Positions 7,796-17,008 of a stretch of DNA of 41,451 nt are shown one piece after another. Every line of letters starts with the position of its first letter. Position 1 is the first letter of the stretch. The notes beneath the pieces are model-generated. The model did not search any database. It was not told where the DNA came from and was given only the letters and a program-made list of their open reading frames with translations. Location of the stretch: the NCBI GenBank assembly GCA_007116495.1, contig SKIJ01000125.1, positions 1-41,451 of the forward strand. Reading direction: 5' to 3'. This stretch comes from Cryomorphaceae bacterium. Its GTDB lineage: Bacteria > Bacteroidota > Bacteroidia > Flavobacteriales > Schleiferiaceae. A program made the translations under genes and the position numbers.

Positions 7796-8572
7796 ATGCC
7801 TGAATTACCGGAAGTTGAAGTTATGCGCCGCAATATAGAAGCACATGTTTTACATGCAGGATTACGCAAAGTTGATGTATTAGATCCGCGTTTAACCACT
7901 TCTCTCCCGCAAAATTGGGAGAATGCGGTGGTCAATAATGAACTTTCTGAAACACGTAGAGTAGGGAAGTACCTCTTTCTGTTTTTTGGTAAAACATGGT
8001 TGCATCTCCATTTCGGAATGACGGGCAGTATTGTATTTGTTCCCACGAACGATCATCTACCCAAGTACAGTCGCTTGGCGCTGGACTTTGACAACGGATT
8101 ACGCATGTGTTTTACCGATCCCCGCACATTTGGTAAAATGGATGTGGTGAATCGCGTAGAGTCTTTTTTAAGTACAAAAAAGCTCGGCCGTGATTTGTTG
8201 GATGCAACAGAAGACGATGCCAAAAAAATGTTTGTCAATCGAAAGATTTCGGCAAAAGCTATATTGCTCAAACAAAAAGAAGTAGCCGGAATTGGAAATT
8301 GGCTGGCAGACGAAGCTCTTTTTCGTCAAAAAATTCACCCCGCCACGCCGGGAGGCTCCCTGTCAGAACGCAAAGCACAACATCTACTCGACGAAGCAAA
8401 ACGCATCGCCGTTGAAGCGATTGATGCCGATACGCATTACGGTGATTTCCCCGACCACTTTTTCGTTCACCACCGAAAGGAAAATAACGATTGTCCCTGT
8501 GGCATGGGCAAAATTGAAAAGGTTCAGCTGGCAGGTCGTTCTACGTATTTCTGCTCAACCTGCCAGTCATGA
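7796..8572 (+). CDS. mutM: DNA-formamidopyrimidine glycosylase / AP lyase (Fpg/Nei family)
   Basis: A 258-aa base-excision repair enzyme that removes oxidised purines such as 8-oxoguanine and cuts the abasic site. The start MPELPEVEVMRRN is the family hallmark: Pro2 is the Schiff-base nucleophile and Glu3 the catalytic acid. Lys58 in RRVGKYL fits the beta-F loop lysine, and GIGNWLADEALF (165-176) is the helix-two-turn-helix. The C-terminal zinc finger has Cys233, Cys235, Cys253 and Cys256 with Arg248 in AGRSTYFC. The first knuckle is CPC (one residue between cysteines) instead of the usual CxxC, an oddity. The stop overlaps the next gene by 4 nt (ATGA), indicating translational coupling. The 165 nt upstream holds no clear TAnnTTTG box. 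Confidence 0.95.
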   Translation: MPELPEVEVMRRNIEAHVLHAGLRKVDVLDPRLTTSLPQNWENAVVNNELSETRRVGKYLFLFFGKTWLHLHFGMTGSIVFVPTNDHLPKYSRLALDFDNGLRMCFTDPRTFGKMDVVNRVESFLSTKKLGRDLLDATEDDAKKMFVNRKISAKAILLKQKEVAGIGNWLADEALFRQKIHPATPGGSLSERKAQHLLDEAKRIAVEAIDADTHYGDFPDHFFVHHRKENNDCPCGMGKIEKVQLAGRSTYFCSTCQS

Positions 8573-8751
8573 ATGGGGAAGAAACAGCCTTCACGTGCCC
8601 CCATTGTTGGGAGAGTCAAGCGCTCACCTTAGATCCACAGCAAACCGATACCTTCGTACAAGATTGTGCTGTATGTTGTAACCCCATTGAATTCACCCCT
8701 CTTCGCGATGATGACGGACTTGTCGTTGGTGTGGACGTCACTGCAGAATAA
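8569..8751 (+). CDS. CPXCG motif-containing cysteine-rich protein
   Basis: A 60-aa protein with two cysteine knuckles, FTCPHCWE (Cys10, Cys13) and DCAVCCNP (Cys33, Cys36, plus Cys37), the arrangement of a zinc ribbon and of the small CPXCG family of unknown function. The acidic C-terminus (RDDDGLVVGVDVTAE) is also typical. Its ATG lies inside the end of mutM (4-nt overlap), so it is co-transcribed and translationally coupled. Whether it acts in repair or is only a passenger cannot be told. The strand ends near the convergent FISUMP gene. Confidence 0.85.
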   Translation: MNGEETAFTCPHCWESQALTLDPQQTDTFVQDCAVCCNPIEFTPLRDDDGLVVGVDVTAE

Positions 8752-8807
8752 AACCAGGATTCAACCGTCCATTCCAATGGAACGTGTCGTTTTTTCAGGC
8801 TTCTTTT

Positions 8808-9761
8808 TTACGGGCAGTCGCAGATGCATCGCACCGCCATTCCGAAATTTTTGGTTGCATTAACCGGAAATGAGCCAACGCCGCCAAAGCGAAACGAACC
8901 GGCTGTGTTGTTGCTGTTTTCTTCAGACGACCAAAAATAGGCTTGATTGCCGCGATCTTGAGAGACGCCGCTGCCGCCGTTGGCCCGTCCCCCGGCATGG
9001 ATACGTAAGGTTGATGAGAATGCATCCGATAAATCCCCATTACCAACACCTCCGTTTGCTGCTGATGCACTGAGAAAGTTGTTCCATTCGGCTTGAGTAG
9101 GTAGTCTCCAATTGCTACCTAATAATTGGGTGCACGGGTCGTTGGCAGGCGTCCAATCTTGAACTTCATTGATGGGATTGATCCATGGCGTATTGGGGGT
9201 TCGGTTGCCTGCTGCATCATGTGCGTATGCTTGTGCACGGTTAAACTGCCAATACCAACCCGATGCACTCGGTGACGGATCCAATGCCGAGTCTGCTTCT
9301 GTAGTGGCACCCAAATTCATATTGAGCCAGCAACTGTTGCCGCCCGGGCCACCCCAGTTGGCTTGTACAGTACTGTAAATGCGGTTGGCAAACTGTGCTG
9401 ATGTATCGGGGGTGAAGCCGGCGACAAAACCGTGGCCAACACTGTCTACACCGCAAGTAATGCTGGCCGTTTGTGTAACCCATACCGCTTCTGAAAAGAG
9501 AGGATTGCAGTTTCCTTCTTCTATTTGCAAACGGTAACCTGCCGGAAGTGAATCGGCAATGGTGGAAAAAGCTGCGCTATCCGCTCCTGCTATGTTTTGC
9601 CAGTTTATGCTGTCGTAGGTGATCTGCCACTGCAGATTTCCGCGTGCTTGGTCAATGTCTAAATGAATGGTGTCGTTTAAATCAACCACGAGTGTTTGCT
9701 GAGCGCTTGTCGGTAGTGCAAATGCACACATTGTGATTAAAGAATATATGATGTGTTTCAT
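8808..9761 (-). CDS. Secreted FISUMP-domain protein
   Basis: A 317-aa exported protein with signal peptide MKHIIYSLITMCAFALPTSAQ. Residues about 22-97 form a small beta domain (LQWQITYDSINWQNI) like the Ig-type modules found in Bacteroidota surface proteins. From Cys100 on it resembles the Fibrobacter succinogenes major paralogous (FISUMP) / DUF1566 type fold: SCWLNMNLGAT, GSNWRLPTQAEWNNFL, AYFWSSEENS and a closing FGMAVRCICDCP. These domains are C-type-lectin-like and of unknown ligand. It has no T9SS sorting domain, unlike the gene 36 nt upstream with which it probably forms an operon. A role as surface or extracellular binding protein is inference. Confidence 0.82.
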   Translation of the reverse strand: MKHIIYSLITMCAFALPTSAQQTLVVDLNDTIHLDIDQARGNLQWQITYDSINWQNIAGADSAAFSTIADSLPAGYRLQIEEGNCNPLFSEAVWVTQTASITCGVDSVGHGFVAGFTPDTSAQFANRIYSTVQANWGGPGGNSCWLNMNLGATTEADSALDPSPSASGWYWQFNRAQAYAHDAAGNRTPNTPWINPINEVQDWTPANDPCTQLLGSNWRLPTQAEWNNFLSASAANGGVGNGDLSDAFSSTLRIHAGGRANGGSGVSQDRGNQAYFWSSEENSNNTAGSFRFGGVGSFPVNATKNFGMAVRCICDCP

Positions 9762-9797
9762 TGTATTGAATGTGTTATCAATTTGAAAAGAGTGGTA

Positions 9798-10418
9798 TTA
9801 TTGAATGATGAACTTTTTGGTAACGGGTGATCCATTACGGGTGTATTCCAAAACGTAGATGCCAACCGGGAGATGTTCGATGTTTAAGGTAGTTTTGGTA
9901 TCCGTTACGGTTGTTTGGTCAATGAGTTTTCCGTGGGAATCTATCAACCGTATGTTGCCATCTTGAAACGGACTCTCGAATATAATTTGTGACGATGCCG
10001 GATTTGGATATAGTTTTGTTGATGCATTTGATTGATCCTCAACGGATGAAAGAAAGTCGAGTGTAACGGTTACCGTGTCAATTGCATTACAGTTTCGGGC
10101 GTCAAAAACCATTAGCTGGTACGTTTGCTGCATCACTGTTTGATTAACAATCTGAGGGTTGCTCAATGTGTCATTGTTTAGCGGTGCCGAAGGAAGCCAT
10201 TCGTAGCGGTATGGTGCTGACCCACCTGATGCGCTCGGGTTTCCACCAAGAAAAAAATTGTTTAGGTCGCTTGCAGTTGAGAATACGGTGTCTGTTCCGG
10301 CAAATGCGATCAAGGCACTGTCTTGGTTTGACTGAAGAGTAACGCTATGAGATGTTTGTCCCCTCATCCAAAGGGATGTTCCTGTGATCAATAGGGTAAG
10401 CCATAGTTGTTTTAGCAT
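9798..10418 (-). CDS. Small secreted Ig-like protein with T9SS sorting domain
   Basis: A 206-aa exported protein. The signal peptide spans about residues 1-21 (MLKQLWLTLLITGTSLWMRGQ). Residues about 25-125 hold a single PKD/SprB-like beta-sandwich: GGNPSASGGSAPYRYEWLP, then NDTLSNPQIVNQT and TYQLMVFDARNC with IDTVTVTL. Residues 135-206 are a T9SS type A sorting domain (LYPNPASSQIIFES, RLIDSHGKLID, LPVGIYVLEY, KKFIIQ). No catalytic motif is visible. It is the first gene of a two-gene minus-strand unit with the FISUMP protein; one idea is that the two proteins associate at the surface, but there is no direct evidence. Confidence 0.85.
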   Translation of the reverse strand: MLKQLWLTLLITGTSLWMRGQTSHSVTLQSNQDSALIAFAGTDTVFSTASDLNNFFLGGNPSASGGSAPYRYEWLPSAPLNNDTLSNPQIVNQTVMQQTYQLMVFDARNCNAIDTVTVTLDFLSSVEDQSNASTKLYPNPASSQIIFESPFQDGNIRLIDSHGKLIDQTTVTDTKTTLNIEHLPVGIYVLEYTRNGSPVTKKFIIQ

Positions 10419-10443
10419 GATTATTTGTGTATTAGTTTGTCAA

Positions 10444-10451
10444 CAAATATA
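10444..10451 (-). promoter_or_regulatory. Possible -7 element of the T9SS/FISUMP two-gene unit
   Basis: The minus strand reads TATATTTG, an exact TAnnTTTG match, 25 nt before the ATG at 10418. A clear -33 TTG at 19-21 nt is lacking. Confidence 0.42.
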
Positions 10452-10474
10452 AATAAGGTTTGTATAAGATATGT

Positions 10475-10729
10475 ATGAATCATAACTTAAAATCGGAAGA
10501 GCTTGACCGTATCATTGAAATGGCATGGGAAGATCGCACGCCTTTTGAAGCCATTTGCAGTCAGTTTGGATACAGTGAAAAAGATGTCATTGCGCTTATG
10601 CGAAAAGAGATGAAGCCTTCGAGCTTTATAATGTGGCGCAAGCGTGTAACCGGAAGAAAAACAAAACACAGGAGCATGCGCAGTTTTGTCAAAGGCAGGC
10701 ACAAATCGAAGAATCAGCGAACCTATTGA
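10475..10729 (+). CDS. TIGR03643 / DUF2805 family protein
   Basis: An 84-aa basic protein starting MNHNLKSEELDR at the ATG; an in-frame TTG at 10460 is less likely. It matches a small uncharacterised family: DRIIEMAWEDRTPFEAI (near 9-25), FGYSEKDVIALMRKEMKPSSF and MWRKRVTGRKTKHRS. The first half resembles a helix-turn-helix (EAICSQFGYSEKDVIALM) and the tail is very rich in Arg and Lys, so nucleic-acid binding is plausible. The function is unknown. It stands alone between the divergent T9SS/FISUMP unit and the ribosomal cluster promoter. Confidence 0.85.
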   Translation: MNHNLKSEELDRIIEMAWEDRTPFEAICSQFGYSEKDVIALMRKEMKPSSFIMWRKRVTGRKTKHRSMRSFVKGRHKSKNQRTY

Positions 10730-10901
10730 CGCGCATTTGAATTGCAGCATTTTTCACTCTTAAAAAAGACGAAAGAAGGATTGTTGTTTGAGATAATTTT
10801 AGAGAAGCCCTTCAATAATTTCCATAAAGTTGTTGAAAACCCTCTGTATTTCACTTTTTTCGCAAAAAACAGTATTGTTGAATTTTTTTTTGACTCTATG
10901 C

Positions 10902-10931
10902 TTGTTAGTGTTACTTATTGCCGTACATTTG
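10902..10931 (+). promoter_or_regulatory. Promoter of the str-S10-spc-alpha cluster
   Basis: TTG (10902-10904) and TACATTTG (10924-10931) are separated by 19 nt, an excellent match to the Bacteroidota housekeeping sigma consensus TTG-N19-TAnnTTTG. Transcription would start near 10938, giving rpsL a leader of about 55 nt. The 263-nt gap before rpsL is AT-rich and holds no other feature that I can support; a 66-codon open frame at 10742-10942 overlaps this promoter and looks non-coding. Confidence 0.8.
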
Positions 10932-10992
10932 CAGTCCCTTAAAAGTAGGGTATTTAAACAAAACATTGAGTAACAAATAGTTTCGAGTCAGT

Positions 10993-11367
10993 ATGCCGAC
11001 TATTCAGCAATTAGTACGCAAGGGACGTACACAGATTAAGAAAAAGAGCAAGTCACTTGCCCTTGACGCGTCCCCGCAACGTAGAGGAGTATGTACACGT
11101 GTGTATACCACTACTCCCAAGAAGCCCAACTCAGCCATGCGCAAAGTAGCGCGTGTCCGTCTGACGAATGGGAATGAAGTCAACGCCTATATCCCCGGAG
11201 AAGGTCACAATTTACAGGAACACTCCATCGTACTTGTACGAGGAGGTCGTGTAAAAGACTTGCCTGGAGTTCGCTATCACATTGTGCGTGGTGCACTTGA
11301 TACCGCTGGGGTGGACGGTCGCAAGCAGCGTCGTTCTAAGTACGGCACCAAACGTCCAAAAAAATAA
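10993..11367 (+). CDS. rpsL: 30S ribosomal protein S12
   Basis: A 124-aa protein of the small-subunit decoding centre, where it helps monitor codon-anticodon pairing. The family core is intact: [18 protein letters not shown] and [13 protein letters not shown]. Lys43 and Lys88, the classical streptomycin-resistance positions, are the wild-type lysines, and Asp89 is the residue methylthiolated in some bacteria. First gene of the ribosomal cluster; no Shine-Dalgarno sequence precedes the ATG. rpsG follows after 12 nt. Confidence 0.99.
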   Translation: MPTIQQLVRKGRTQIKKKSKSLALDASPQRRGVCTRVYTTTPKKPNSAMRKVARVRLTNGNEVNAYIPGEGHNLQEHSIVLVRGGRVKDLPGVRYHIVRGALDTAGVDGRKQRRSKYGTKRPKK

Positions 11368-11379
11368 CATAGCGCAGAC

Positions 11380-11850
11380 ATGAGAAAGACCAGAGCAAAA
11401 AAACGTCCTCTTTTACCGGATCCACGATTCAACGATCCTTTAGTAACGCGTTTCGTCAACATGATGATGTTGCACGGAAAAAAAGATAAGTCATTTGCCA
11501 TTTTTTACGAAGCCATTGATCGCATCTCTGAAAAAACAGAAGCTGGAAATGGTTTGGAGGTTTGGAAAGAAGCATTGACGAACATTATGCCACACGTAGA
11601 AGTACGTAGTCGTCGTGTTGGAGGTGCCAACTTCCAGATTCCTGTGCAAATTCGTCCTGATCGCAAAATCTCATTAGCGATGAAATGGATGATATTGTTT
11701 TCGCGCAAGCGCAATGAAAAAACCATGGCGCAGCGTTTGGCCAACGAAGTGATGGCCGCTGCAAAAGAAGAAGGAGCAGCCGTTAAGAAACGTCAAGACG
11801 TTCACAAAATGGCTGAATCCAACAAAGCATTCTCTCACTTCAGATTCTAA
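11380..11850 (+). CDS. rpsG: 30S ribosomal protein S7
   Basis: A 156-aa protein that nucleates folding of the 16S rRNA 3' major (head) domain and contacts E-site tRNA. Recognisable parts are LLPDPRFNDPLVTRFVNMMM near the N-terminus, RSRRVGGANFQIPVQIRPDR in the middle and KMAESNKAFSHFRF at the end. Length equals the usual 155-157 residues. It lies between rpsL and fusA as in the classical str operon. In enterobacteria S7 is the translational repressor of this operon; no such site is evident here. Confidence 0.99.
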   Translation: MRKTRAKKRPLLPDPRFNDPLVTRFVNMMMLHGKKDKSFAIFYEAIDRISEKTEAGNGLEVWKEALTNIMPHVEVRSRRVGGANFQIPVQIRPDRKISLAMKWMILFSRKRNEKTMAQRLANEVMAAAKEEGAAVKKRQDVHKMAESNKAFSHFRF

Positions 11851-11868
11851 GAAAGATCCCTATAAGTT

Positions 11869-14001
11869 ATGTCTAAAAAAGACCTCAAATACACCAGAAA
11901 CATTGGCATTTCTGCTCATATTGACGCAGGAAAAACAACCACCACGGAGCGCATCTTATACTACACCGGTGTGAGTCACAAAATCGGCGAAGTGCACGAT
12001 GGTGCCGCAACAATGGACTGGATGGAGCAAGAGCAAGAGCGTGGTATCACCATTACTTCTGCTGCTACAACCTGTTTTTGGAAGTTTCCCACAGAACAAG
12101 GTCAGCCTGTTCCAGAAACTAAAGAGTACAAAATCAACATTATTGATACACCCGGGCACGTAGACTTCACGGTAGAAGTTGAACGTTCCATGCGTGTATT
12201 GGATGGTGCCGTAGCATTATACTGTGCTGTAGGTGGTGTTGAGCCTCAGTCGGAAACAGTGTGGCGTCAGATGGATAAGTATAAAGTACCTCGCCTCGGT
12301 TTTGTTAACAAAATGGACCGCAGTGGTGCTGACTTTTTTAATGTCGTTAGTCAAATTAAAGAGCGCTTAGGCGCAAATGCCGTTCCTCTTCAAGTGCCCA
12401 TCGGTGCTGAAGCAGAATTTAAAGGTGTAGTAGATCTCATTACTCGTCGTGGTGTTGTATGGGATGACTCCACTCAAGGTATGACCTACTCATTTGTTGA
12501 TATACCTGAAGATCTCGTAGAAACGGTAGATGAGTATCGTGAAAAGCTTGTTGAAGCAGTCGCCGAATACGACGATGTTTTAATGGAGAAATTCTTTGAA
12601 GATCCAGATAGTATCACTGAAGAAGAAATGAAAGAGGCTATTCGTAAGGCGACGACCGATATGGCCATTACCCCTATTTTATGTGGTTCTGCATTTAAGA
12701 ATAAAGGTGTACAAGCCATGCTTGATGCCGTTATGTCTTACCTGCCATCACCGTTAGATGTTGATGCAATCGTTGGAACCAATCCCAAAACAGAAGAGGA
12801 AGAGAAGCGTCGTCCAGACATCGAAGAGCCATTTGCCGCTTTAGCCTTTAAAATTGCAACCGACCCTTACGTTGGACGTTTGTGTTTCTTCCGAGCATAT
12901 TCTGGTCGTTTGGACGCTGGTTCGTACGTACACAATACACGTACCGGTAAGAAAGAGCGTATTTCACGTATTTTCCAGATGCACTCAAACAAGCAAAATG
13001 CTATTGATGCCATTGAAGCTGGAGATATTGGTGCAGGTGTTGGTTTTAAAGACATTCGTACCGGTGATACCCTATGCGACGAAAAGCATCCCATCGTATT
13101 AGAGTCGATGACTTTCCCTGAGCCGGTTATCGGTTTAGCGGTTGAGCCAAAGTCTCAAGCAGATGTCGATAAACTTGGTATGGCCCTCAACAAACTTTCC
13201 GAAGAAGATCCCACCTTTAGAGTGTATACGGATGAAGATAGCGGACAAACCGTTATTCAAGGTATGGGTGAGCTTCACTTAGAAATCATTGTTGATCGTC
13301 TTAAGCGCGAATTTAAAGTAGAATGTAGCCAAGGAGCGCCTCAGGTACAGTACAAAGAGGCCATCAAAGGCACGGTTGATCACCGTGAGGTTTATAAAAA
13401 GCAAACAGGTGGTCGTGGTAAATTTGCCGATATTGTATTCACCATGTCACCTGCTGATGAAGACTTTGAAGGCACACTACAATTCATTAATGAAATCAAA
13501 GGTGGTAATATTCCTAAAGAGTACATTCCATCTGTAGAAAAAGGATTTAAGGAAGCAATGAAAAACGGTCCATTGGCCGGATTTACATTGGATACTATGA
13601 AAATCACTTTGAAAGATGGATCCTTCCACCCTGTGGATTCCGATTCCCTTTCATTTGAATTGGCATCTAAGTTGGCGTTCCGTACAGCTTCGAAAAAGGC
13701 ACAACCCATCATCATGGAGCCCGTCATGAAGGTTGAAGTAACTACACCTGAAGAGAACATGGGAGATGTTGTTGGTGACCTCAACAAACGTCGTGGCCAA
13801 GTTGAAGGTATGGATAGTCGAGGAGGAGCACAGGTGATAAAAGCCAAAGTGCCATTATCGGAAATGTTTGGTTACGTAACTTCATTGCGTACCATTACGT
13901 CCGGTAGAGCTACGTCTAGTATGGAGTTTAGTCACTATGCTGAAACACCACAAAACATCGCCGATGATGTAATTTCTAAAGTAAAAGGTCAACCCGCATA
14001 A
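11869..14001 (+). CDS. fusA: Translation elongation factor G
   Basis: A 710-aa GTPase that drives tRNA-mRNA translocation and, with RRF, ribosome recycling. All G motifs are visible: P-loop AHIDAGKTT (16-24), switch I RGITI (58-62), DTPGHVDF (93-100, with His97) and NKMD (147-150). The domain IV tail region [20 protein letters not shown] is also present. Slightly longer than the E. coli protein (704). Unlike in enterobacteria, no tuf gene follows; the next gene is rpsJ, 11 nt away, which merges the str and S10 groups. Confidence 0.99.
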   Translation: MSKKDLKYTRNIGISAHIDAGKTTTTERILYYTGVSHKIGEVHDGAATMDWMEQEQERGITITSAATTCFWKFPTEQGQPVPETKEYKINIIDTPGHVDFTVEVERSMRVLDGAVALYCAVGGVEPQSETVWRQMDKYKVPRLGFVNKMDRSGADFFNVVSQIKERLGANAVPLQVPIGAEAEFKGVVDLITRRGVVWDDSTQGMTYSFVDIPEDLVETVDEYREKLVEAVAEYDDVLMEKFFEDPDSITEEEMKEAIRKATTDMAITPILCGSAFKNKGVQAMLDAVMSYLPSPLDVDAIVGTNPKTEEEEKRRPDIEEPFAALAFKIATDPYVGRLCFFRAYSGRLDAGSYVHNTRTGKKERISRIFQMHSNKQNAIDAIEAGDIGAGVGFKDIRTGDTLCDEKHPIVLESMTFPEPVIGLAVEPKSQADVDKLGMALNKLSEEDPTFRVYTDEDSGQTVIQGMGELHLEIIVDRLKREFKVECSQGAPQVQYKEAIKGTVDHREVYKKQTGGRGKFADIVFTMSPADEDFEGTLQFINEIKGGNIPKEYIPSVEKGFKEAMKNGPLAGFTLDTMKITLKDGSFHPVDSDSLSFELASKLAFRTASKKAQPIIMEPVMKVEVTTPEENMGDVVGDLNKRRGQVEGMDSRGGAQVIKAKVPLSEMFGYVTSLRTITSGRATSSMEFSHYAETPQNIADDVISKVKGQPA

Positions 14002-14012
14002 TAACCCAAATA

Positions 14013-14318
14013 ATGAGTCAGCGCATTCGCATTAAATTAAAGTCTTACGATCACAACTTGGTTGACAAATCAGCCGATAAGATTGTAAAAACAGTGAAGA
14101 GCACAGGTGCTGTAGTAAATGGACCTATTCCATTGCCTACCCGTAAACGCATTTACACTGTGCTCCGCTCACCCCACGTAAATAAGAAGAGCCGCGAGCA
14201 ATTCGAGCTCTCTTCCTACAAGCGCCTTTTGGACATTTACAGTTCGTCTGCAAAAACAGTCGACGCTCTCATGAAATTAGAGCTTCCAAGTGGTGTTGAA
14301 GTTGAAATTAAAGTTTGA
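14013..14318 (+). CDS. rpsJ: 30S ribosomal protein S10
   Basis: A 101-aa head protein of the small subunit, which in other bacteria also partners NusB in antitermination. The core [17 protein letters not shown] at the start, [29 protein letters not shown] in parts and a final GVEVEIKV are typical. It is the start of the S10 group, but with no promoter of its own seen in the 11-nt gap after fusA. Confidence 0.99.
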   Translation: MSQRIRIKLKSYDHNLVDKSADKIVKTVKSTGAVVNGPIPLPTRKRIYTVLRSPHVNKKSREQFELSSYKRLLDIYSSSAKTVDALMKLELPSGVEVEIKV

Positions 14319-14338
14319 TCTGATATAATCAAGAAACA

Positions 14339-14962
14339 ATGCCTGGTTTAATAGGAAAAAAAATTGGAATGACCAGTATTTACGATGAGAACGGAAAGAT
14401 TGTTCCGTGTACCATCGTTGAAACCGGTCCCTGTGTCGTAACACAGATTAAAACAGAGGAAGTTGATGGTTATTCATCCATTCAGCTCGCGTTTGGCGAA
14501 AAGAAGGAAAAGAATGCCGGTCAACCAATGCTCGGTCACGTAAAAAAAGCAAACACGACGCCCAAGTCAAAAATTGTTGAATTCGACAACGATTTCAATA
14601 CTGAACTAAACTTGGGTGACACCATCGCTGCTGATGCTGTGTTCAACGAAGGCGATTTTGTCGATGTAGTTGGAACATCCAAAGGTAAAGGCTTTCAAGG
14701 TGTCGTCAAGCGTCACGGTTTTGGTGGAGTAGGACAATCTACCCACGGCCAACACAATCGCCAACGTCACCCTGGTTCAATCGGAGCCGGTTCAACTCCT
14801 AGCCGTGTTTTTAAAGGAATGCGCATGGCCGGTCGAATGGGAGGTGAGCGTGTAAAAGTGCAAAACCTCCGTGTAGTTAAAGTCGATACAGCTAAAAACC
14901 TCTTATTGGTTAAAGGTGCTGTACCCGGACATAAGAATTCATATGTAATTATTGAGAAGTAA
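14339..14962 (+). CDS. rplC: 50S ribosomal protein L3
   Basis: A 207-aa early-assembly protein whose extended loop reaches towards the peptidyl transferase centre. The start [17 protein letters not shown] and the loop with [34 protein letters not shown] and [10 protein letters not shown] are diagnostic. Its stop codon shares one base with the ATG of rplD (TAATG), so translation is probably coupled. Confidence 0.99.
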   Translation: MPGLIGKKIGMTSIYDENGKIVPCTIVETGPCVVTQIKTEEVDGYSSIQLAFGEKKEKNAGQPMLGHVKKANTTPKSKIVEFDNDFNTELNLGDTIAADAVFNEGDFVDVVGTSKGKGFQGVVKRHGFGGVGQSTHGQHNRQRHPGSIGAGSTPSRVFKGMRMAGRMGGERVKVQNLRVVKVDTAKNLLLVKGAVPGHKNSYVIIEK

Positions 14963-15588
14963 TGGAACTTAACATCATTAACACCGAAGGAAAAGATACC
15001 GGTCGCAAGATTACACTCAATGAGACAATCTTTGGTATCACTCCAAACGATCACGTGATTTGGTTGGATGTTAAAAACATTCTGGCTAATCGCCGTCAAG
15101 GAACACATAAAGCTAAGGAACGTGCGGAAATTGCACGTACCACTAAAAAACACCACAAGCAAAAGGGAACCGGTGGCGCACGCTACGGTTCACTTAAAGG
15201 TCCTTTGCACAGAGGTGGAGGTACTGCTTTTGGTCCTCGTCCAAGAGATTATGGGTTTAAACTCAATAAAAAGACAAAGCGTTTGGCACGTGTTTCTGCT
15301 TTGAGTACAAAAGCAAATGAAAACGCTATACACGTACTTGAGTCCATTGATTTTCAAGCACCAAAAACAAAAGATTTTATCAAAACTCAAAAAAATATTG
15401 GGTTAGAGAATAAAAAGTTTCTTTTAGTGCTTGGCGAGCCAAATAAAAACGTATATTTGTCCTCCCGTAATTTACAGGGGGTTAACGTCGTAACCTATTC
15501 AGATTTAAACACATACGATATTATGCGTGCGCAAACTATCGTATTTACTGAGCAGGCTTTAGGACATTTGCAATCGACATTAAGCTAA
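14962..15588 (+). CDS. rplD: 50S ribosomal protein L4
   Basis: A 208-aa protein whose long loop lines the nascent-peptide tunnel. The loop is seen as KGTGGARYGSLKGPLHRGGG followed by TAFGPRPRDY (about residues 71-100). Starts on the last base of the rplC stop. In E. coli L4 represses the S10 operon; no leader of that type is present because there is no separate S10 promoter here. Confidence 0.98.
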   Translation: MELNIINTEGKDTGRKITLNETIFGITPNDHVIWLDVKNILANRRQGTHKAKERAEIARTTKKHHKQKGTGGARYGSLKGPLHRGGGTAFGPRPRDYGFKLNKKTKRLARVSALSTKANENAIHVLESIDFQAPKTKDFIKTQKNIGLENKKFLLVLGEPNKNVYLSSRNLQGVNVVTYSDLNTYDIMRAQTIVFTEQALGHLQSTLS

Positions 15589-15594
15589 AAAGAC

Positions 15595-15885
15595 ATGAAC
15601 GTTTTAATAAAACCAATCATTACTGAGAAGGCGACTGATGACGCAGAATTGCGTAATCGCTACGCATTCATGGTCAACAAACGCGCCAATAAGATCCAAA
15701 TCAAGGATGCAGTTGAAGCGTTTTACGGCATCAATGTCGAAGCAGTTCGTACAATGATTGTGGCGCCAAAACCCAAATCACGATTTACAAAATCTGGAGT
15801 TATTGCTGGTAAAACCGCTCCCTACAAAAAAGCTATTGTAGAAGTACGCAGTGGTGAAACCATCGATTTTTTCAATAATATTTAG
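15595..15885 (+). CDS. rplW: 50S ribosomal protein L23
   Basis: A 96-aa protein at the tunnel exit, the docking site for trigger factor and SRP. Typical elements are [14 protein letters not shown] at the start, [22 protein letters not shown] and the loop before [10 protein letters not shown]. Six nt after rplD and five nt before rplB. Confidence 0.98.
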   Translation: MNVLIKPIITEKATDDAELRNRYAFMVNKRANKIQIKDAVEAFYGINVEAVRTMIVAPKPKSRFTKSGVIAGKTAPYKKAIVEVRSGETIDFFNNI

Positions 15886-15890
15886 TCCTC

Positions 15891-16715
15891 ATGGCAGTAC
15901 GTAAATTAAAACCAACGACTCCATCTCAGCGTTTTCGCGTGATGAACTCCTTTACGGAGATCACTACCGATAAACCTCAGAAGTCCCTAACTAAGGGAAA
16001 GAGTAAGTCTGGTGGACGTAACAACTCTGGTAAAATGACCATGCGTTATGTTGGAGGTGGTCACAAGCGCAAGCTTCGTGCCCTCGACTTCAAACGCGAT
16101 AAATATAATGTACCAGCTAAAGTTGCATCCATAGAATACGACCCCAATCGTACAGCTCGAATTGCACTTTTGCACTATGCGGATGGAGACAAACGTTACA
16201 TCATTGCTCCCGCAGGTTTGCAAGTCGGAAATACCGTTGTTAGTGGTAAAGAAGCCACTCCGGAAGTAGGGAACGCTATGTTTTTGAGCGACATTCCACT
16301 CGGTAGTGTTGTAAGCTGTGTAGAGATGCGTCCCGGACAAGGTGCCGTAATGGCTCGTTCAGCTGGATCTTTTGCACAACTGGTAGCGCGAGACGGAAAG
16401 TATGCCGTTTTAAAAATGCCAAGTTCTGAAGTTCGTCTTGTACTGATTACTTGCATGGCTACAATTGGTGCAGTGAGCAACTCTGATCATGCACTTGAAG
16501 TTAGCGGTAAAGCTGGACGCAAACGCTGGCTCGGTCGTCGCCCACGTACAAGAGGTGTTGCTATGAACCCCGTTGATCACCCTATGGGTGGTGGAGAAGG
16601 TCGTGCTTCTGGTGGACATCCACGTTCACGTACAGGTGTGCCGGCTAAAGGTTACAAGACCCGCTACAAGAAGAAAGCGTCTAACCGTTTCATCGTTGAA
16701 CGTCGTAAAAAATAA
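15891..16715 (+). CDS. rplB: 50S ribosomal protein L2
   Basis: A 274-aa primary rRNA-binding protein needed for subunit joining and the peptidyl transferase centre. It holds the OB-fold and SH3-like domains, [13 protein letters not shown], the linker with [20 protein letters not shown] and the loop [17 protein letters not shown] near the catalytic centre. Full length. rpsS starts 3 nt after its stop codon. Confidence 0.99.
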   Translation: MAVRKLKPTTPSQRFRVMNSFTEITTDKPQKSLTKGKSKSGGRNNSGKMTMRYVGGGHKRKLRALDFKRDKYNVPAKVASIEYDPNRTARIALLHYADGDKRYIIAPAGLQVGNTVVSGKEATPEVGNAMFLSDIPLGSVVSCVEMRPGQGAVMARSAGSFAQLVARDGKYAVLKMPSSEVRLVLITCMATIGAVSNSDHALEVSGKAGRKRWLGRRPRTRGVAMNPVDHPMGGGEGRASGGHPRSRTGVPAKGYKTRYKKKASNRFIVERRKK

Positions 16716-16718
16716 ATC

Positions 16719-16997
16719 ATGGCTCGATCGCTAAAAAAAGGACCATTCATCCACTATAAATTGGAGAAAAAGGTAATGGATAATGTAGAGAACGGTAAGA
16801 AAACCGTTGTCAAAACATACAGCCGTGCCTCCATGATTTCTCCGGATTTCGTTGGACAAACCATCGCTGTTCACAACGGTAAAACTTTTGTTCCCGTTTA
16901 TGTAACTGAAAATATGGTGGGTCATAAGTTAGGTGAGTTTTCACCAACTCGTAATTTCCGTGGACATGCGGGTAATAAGAAAGATAAAAAGCGCTAA
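16719..16997 (+). CDS. rpsS: 30S ribosomal protein S19
   Basis: A 92-aa head protein that contacts S13 and the A-site finger. Diagnostic pieces are [39 protein letters not shown] and the C-terminal [18 protein letters not shown]. Length is normal. It is tightly packed between rplB (3 nt) and rplV (11 nt). Confidence 0.99.
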   Translation: MARSLKKGPFIHYKLEKKVMDNVENGKKTVVKTYSRASMISPDFVGQTIAVHNGKTFVPVYVTENMVGHKLGEFSPTRNFRGHAGNKKDKKR

Positions 16998-17008
16998 AAT
17001 AAACCGAT

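Noticed and set aside
8768-8795. Hairpin TCCAT-TCCA-ATGGA followed by six T, between the CPXCG and FISUMP genes.
   Set aside because: The stem is only 5 bp and the T run starts 8 nt later, so a terminator call is not safe.
9798-10418. Reading the Ig-like T9SS protein as a broken remnant of a larger adhesin.
   Set aside because: It has its own signal peptide, a complete fold, a complete sorting domain and an upstream -7 box, so it looks intact.
10454-10462. TAAGGTTTG before the DUF2805 gene, a TAnnTTTG-like box.
   Set aside because: It has three bases between TA and TTTG and the upstream TTTG is only 14 nt away, so it does not fit the consensus.
10742-10942. A 66-codon open frame in front of rpsL.
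   Set aside because: It overlaps the ribosomal promoter, is rich in Phe and Lys as expected from AT-rich DNA, and matches nothing I know.
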